From: Burkholderiales bacterium
GTDB taxonomy: Bacteria; Pseudomonadota; Gammaproteobacteria; Burkholderiales; Usitatibacteraceae
Assembly (NCBI GenBank): GCA_026786225.1
Contig: JAJAYN010000594.1
Span: forward strand, 1 to 8,787
DNA length: 8,787 nt
Direction of reading: 5' to 3'
Position numbers and translations under genes: made by a program
The notes under the pieces: generated by a model
The model's input: only the letters and a program-made list of their open reading frames with translations
What the model was told of the DNA's origin: nothing
Database searches by the model: none
In this document: piece by piece, positions 6,461-8,787 of the stretch
Numbering within the stretch: position 1 is the stretch's first letter
Layout of the letters: every line of letters starts with the position of its first letter

Positions 6461-7324
6461 GTGGAAAGCTCGATCATCACCAACGTACTGCTGCCCGTCG
6501 CACTTGGTGTCATCATGCTGGGACTAGGCTTGAGCCTGACCATCGCCGATTTCACGCGGGTCGTGCGCTATCCCAAAGCCGTGGTGGTGGGACTATTTAT
6601 CCAGATGTTTGTGCTGACCAGCATCTGTTTTGGTATCACGGTGCTGTTCAAGCTGCCACCCGAACTCGCCGTCGGCATGATGTTGCTCGCCGCCTCACCC
6701 GGCGGGGCTTCAGCCAATATCTACAGCCATCTGGCGCACGGTGATGTGGCCCTCAATATCACGCTCACTGCGATCAATTCGGCGTTGTCACTGATTGTGC
6801 TGCCGTTCGTCGTCAGCTTCGCGCTGCAATACTTTATGGCGTCCGACCAGTACGTGCCGCCGCCATTCAAGAAGATTATCGAAGTCGGCGTGATTATTCT
6901 CGGGCCGGTACTGATTGGCATGCTACTGCGCTTTAAATTCCCAGCGTTCGCCGAAAGCATGGAAAAACCCATACGCGTTTTCTCGGTATTGCTGCTTGCC
7001 GCGCTGGTGTTGGCTTCCGTGGTGCAGCAGTGGGATGCCTTCGTCAAATATTTCCCACTCGTCGGCATTGCTTGCCTCCTATTCAATCTGGCGTCGTTGG
7101 GTGTGGGTTACAGTGTGCCGCGATTGGTGAAGCTGCCGGACAAGCAAGCCATCGCCATTGCCATGGAAATCGGCATCCACAACGGCACGCTGGCGATCTA
7201 TATTGCTTTTAATGTGCTGGGCAATGGCCTGATGTCTGTTCCCGCTGCCGTGTACAGCCTGATCATGTTTGTGACGGCGGCGGTGTTTGTCTGGTGGGTG
7301 AATCGGCGAACAAAACCGACGTAA
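6461..7324 (+). CDS. BASS-family (bile acid:sodium symporter-like) transporter
   Basis: An integral membrane protein of 287 residues, the usual length for bacterial BASS-family secondary transporters, which are generally sodium-coupled and carry organic anions. About nine to ten hydrophobic segments span the chain. The two family crossover motifs are present: AASPGGASANIYSHLAHGDVAL (77-98, with SPGG and GD) and AMEIGIHNGTLAIYIAFNVL (234-253, with E236, H240 and N241), corresponding to the sodium-binding regions in crystallised homologues. The GTG start has a GGAG five bases upstream. The gene lies 51 bases after the response regulator on the same strand with no terminator seen between, so co-transcription with the two-component genes is possible. 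It converges with tex, the stops only four bases apart. The substrate cannot be read from sequence; bile acids themselves are unlikely, while small carboxylates such as pyruvate or pantoate are carried by known relatives. Confidence 0.9.
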   Translation: MESSIITNVLLPVALGVIMLGLGLSLTIADFTRVVRYPKAVVVGLFIQMFVLTSICFGITVLFKLPPELAVGMMLLAASPGGASANIYSHLAHGDVALNITLTAINSALSLIVLPFVVSFALQYFMASDQYVPPPFKKIIEVGVIILGPVLIGMLLRFKFPAFAESMEKPIRVFSVLLLAALVLASVVQQWDAFVKYFPLVGIACLLFNLASLGVGYSVPRLVKLPDKQAIAIAMEIGIHNGTLAIYIAFNVLGNGLMSVPAAVYSLIMFVTAAVFVWWVNRRTKPT

Positions 7325-7328
7325 CTAG

Positions 7329-8787
7329 TCAAGTCTTCTCCTTCAACTTCGCAAACGCCGCTGCCAACGCGCCACCCGCAGGCGCAGAATTGGAACCCGT
7401 TGACTGGCGGGCATTTCCAGCCTCTTTTGGCCTGTATGCCGCGCCAGTGCTGGAGTTTGTGCTTTTTTCTCGTGGCGCAGCCGTGTCGTTTAGCCGCATG
7501 GTCAGCGCAATGCGTTTGCGCTTCTCGTCGACTTCCATGACCTTCACCTTCACCACGTCGCCAGCCTTGACCACGTCGTGCGGATTCTTCACGTATTTCT
7601 CGGCCAGCGCCGAAATGTGAACGAGGCCATCCTGATGGACACCGATGTCCACAAACGCGCCGAACGCAGCGACATTGGTGATGACGCCTTCGAGAATCAT
7701 GCCCGGCTGCAAATCGCGCAGTGTTTCCACACCCTCCTGAAACGTCGCTGTCTTGAATTCAGGCCGCGGGTCGCGCCCGGGCTTTTCCAGTTCTTTCAAG
7801 ATATCGTTCACGGTGGGCAGACCAAATCGTGCATCGACGTATTTTTCAGCGTGCAGCGTCTTCAATAGCTTGCCGTCGCCCATCACGGCCTTCACGTCTT
7901 TCTGAATATCGGCGAGGATCTTCTCCACCACCGGATAGGCTTCCGGATGAACCGACGACGCGTCCAGCGGATTGTCGCCATTGGTAATGCGCAGGAAGCC
8001 GGCACACTGCTCGAACGCTTTATCACCAAGCCGAGGCACGGACTTCAGCGCCGCGCGGGTCTTGAACGCGCCGTTGGCGTCGCGGTAATTGACGATGTTC
8101 GTCGCCACCGATTGCGTCAGGCCGGACACCCGAGCCAGCAACGCTACCGAGGCCGTGTTCACATCCACGCCGACCGCATTCACGCAATCTTCCACCACCG
8201 ATTCAAGTGATCGCGCGAGCTGTGTCTGGTTGACATCGTGCTGGTACTGGCCGACGCCGATCGATTTCGGATCGATCTTTACCAGCTCCGCCAGCGGGTC
8301 TTGCAGGCGCCGCGCAATCGACACCGCACCGCGCAGCGATACATCCAGGTCCGGTAACTCTTTGGATGCAAACGCCGAGGCCGAATACACCGATGCACCG
8401 GCTTCCGACACCACGATTTTTGTCATCCGTTGTTCGGGCACGCGCTTGATCAAGTCAGCCGCCAATTTATCGGTCTCGCGCGAGGCCGTGCCGTTGCCAA
8501 TGCTGATGAGATCGACGCCGTGCTTTTTGGCCAGCGCCACCAGCACATGCAATGCGCCATCCCAATCGCGGCGCGGCTCGTGGGGGTAGACGGTCGCCGT
8601 ATCCAGCAGTTTGCCATTGCGGTCCACCACGGCGATCTTGCAGCCAGTGCGAATACCGGGGTCAATGCCCATCGTTGCATGTGGCCCGGCGGGTGCGGCG
8701 AGCAACAAATCTTTCAGGTTGCGCGCAAACACATTGATCGCCTCCTGTTCCGACTTTTCGCGTAACGACGACATTAATTCGGTTTCC
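7329..8787 (-). CDS. tex: Tex RNA-binding transcription accessory protein, 5'-truncated by the window
   Basis: C-terminal part (about 485 residues) of a protein normally near 770-790; the frame is open to the right edge, so the true start lies outside and the internal ATG at 8774 (within ETELMSSLREK) is not the start. Numbering from that Met, the visible domains are: a YqgF/RNase H-like domain (about 34-160) starting MGIDPGIRTGCKIAVVD, a helix-hairpin-helix region (about 195-262) with VNTASVALLARVSGLT and LKSVPRLGDKAFEQCAGFLRI, a linker, and an S1 RNA-binding domain (about 357-428) with GMILEGVITNVAAFGAFVDIG and GLVHISALA. A Ser/Ala/Gly-rich tail ends in AAAFAKLKEKT. Tex binds RNA and associates with transcription and translation in the cytosol. 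The stop is four bases from the transporter stop, leaving no room for separate terminators, so antisense overlap of the two transcripts is likely. Confidence 0.96.
   Translation of the reverse strand, partial: ETELMSSLREKSEQEAINVFARNLKDLLLAAPAGPHATMGIDPGIRTGCKIAVVDRNGKLLDTATVYPHEPRRDWDGALHVLVALAKKHGVDLISIGNGTASRETDKLAADLIKRVPEQRMTKIVVSEAGASVYSASAFASKELPDLDVSLRGAVSIARRLQDPLAELVKIDPKSIGVGQYQHDVNQTQLARSLESVVEDCVNAVGVDVNTASVALLARVSGLTQSVATNIVNYRDANGAFKTRAALKSVPRLGDKAFEQCAGFLRITNGDNPLDASSVHPEAYPVVEKILADIQKDVKAVMGDGKLLKTLHAEKYVDARFGLPTVNDILKELEKPGRDPRPEFKTATFQEGVETLRDLQPGMILEGVITNVAAFGAFVDIGVHQDGLVHISALAEKYVKNPHDVVKAGDVVKVKVMEVDEKRKRIALTMRLNDTAAPREKSTNSSTGAAYRPKEAGNARQSTGSNSAPAGGALAAAFAKLKEKT

Overview
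The window looks like ordinary chromosomal DNA of a proteobacterium, most likely a betaproteobacterium or a relative near the beta/gamma border. This rests on protein family resemblance and on two conserved neighbourhoods recalled from those groups: lysA-lptM facing away from cyaY, and argH facing away from an AlgZ/AlgR-type two-component pair. Base composition is moderately GC-rich by eye. I see no insertion sequence, prophage, CRISPR array, rRNA or tRNA.

Layout. Positions 1-329 hold no convincing gene, but carry a good Shine-Dalgarno sequence for a minus-strand gene starting just beyond the left edge. Next comes a minus-strand pair, lptM (46 aa lipoprotein) and lysA (last step of lysine synthesis), joined by an ATGA overlap. 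Divergent from them is cyaY (bacterial frataxin), whose last codons contain a near-perfect CRP-type palindrome. A 178-base spacer with several repeats leads to a MarR-type regulator carrying a four-cysteine C-terminal module. argH (last step of arginine synthesis) lies on the minus strand. Head to head with it is a LytS/AlgZ-type sensor kinase followed by a LytTR (AlgR-type) response regulator. The regulator gene has an in-frame 9-bp tandem repeat inside its DNA-binding domain. A BASS-family (bile acid:sodium symporter-like) transporter follows on the same strand. Finally the C-terminal two thirds of tex enters from the right edge on the minus strand and ends 4 bases from the transporter stop.

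How the genes may work together. LysA and ArgH are housekeeping biosynthetic enzymes, LptM serves outer-membrane LPS export assembly, CyaY serves iron-sulfur cluster assembly, and Tex is an RNA-binding accessory factor. The less ordinary parts are the cysteine-bearing MarR protein next to cyaY, which suggests a metal or redox sensor, and the LytS/LytTR pair followed directly by a transporter. The latter recalls known LytS/LytTR systems that control uptake of small carboxylates. Both are hypotheses. I find no clearly new multi-gene defence or mobile system here.
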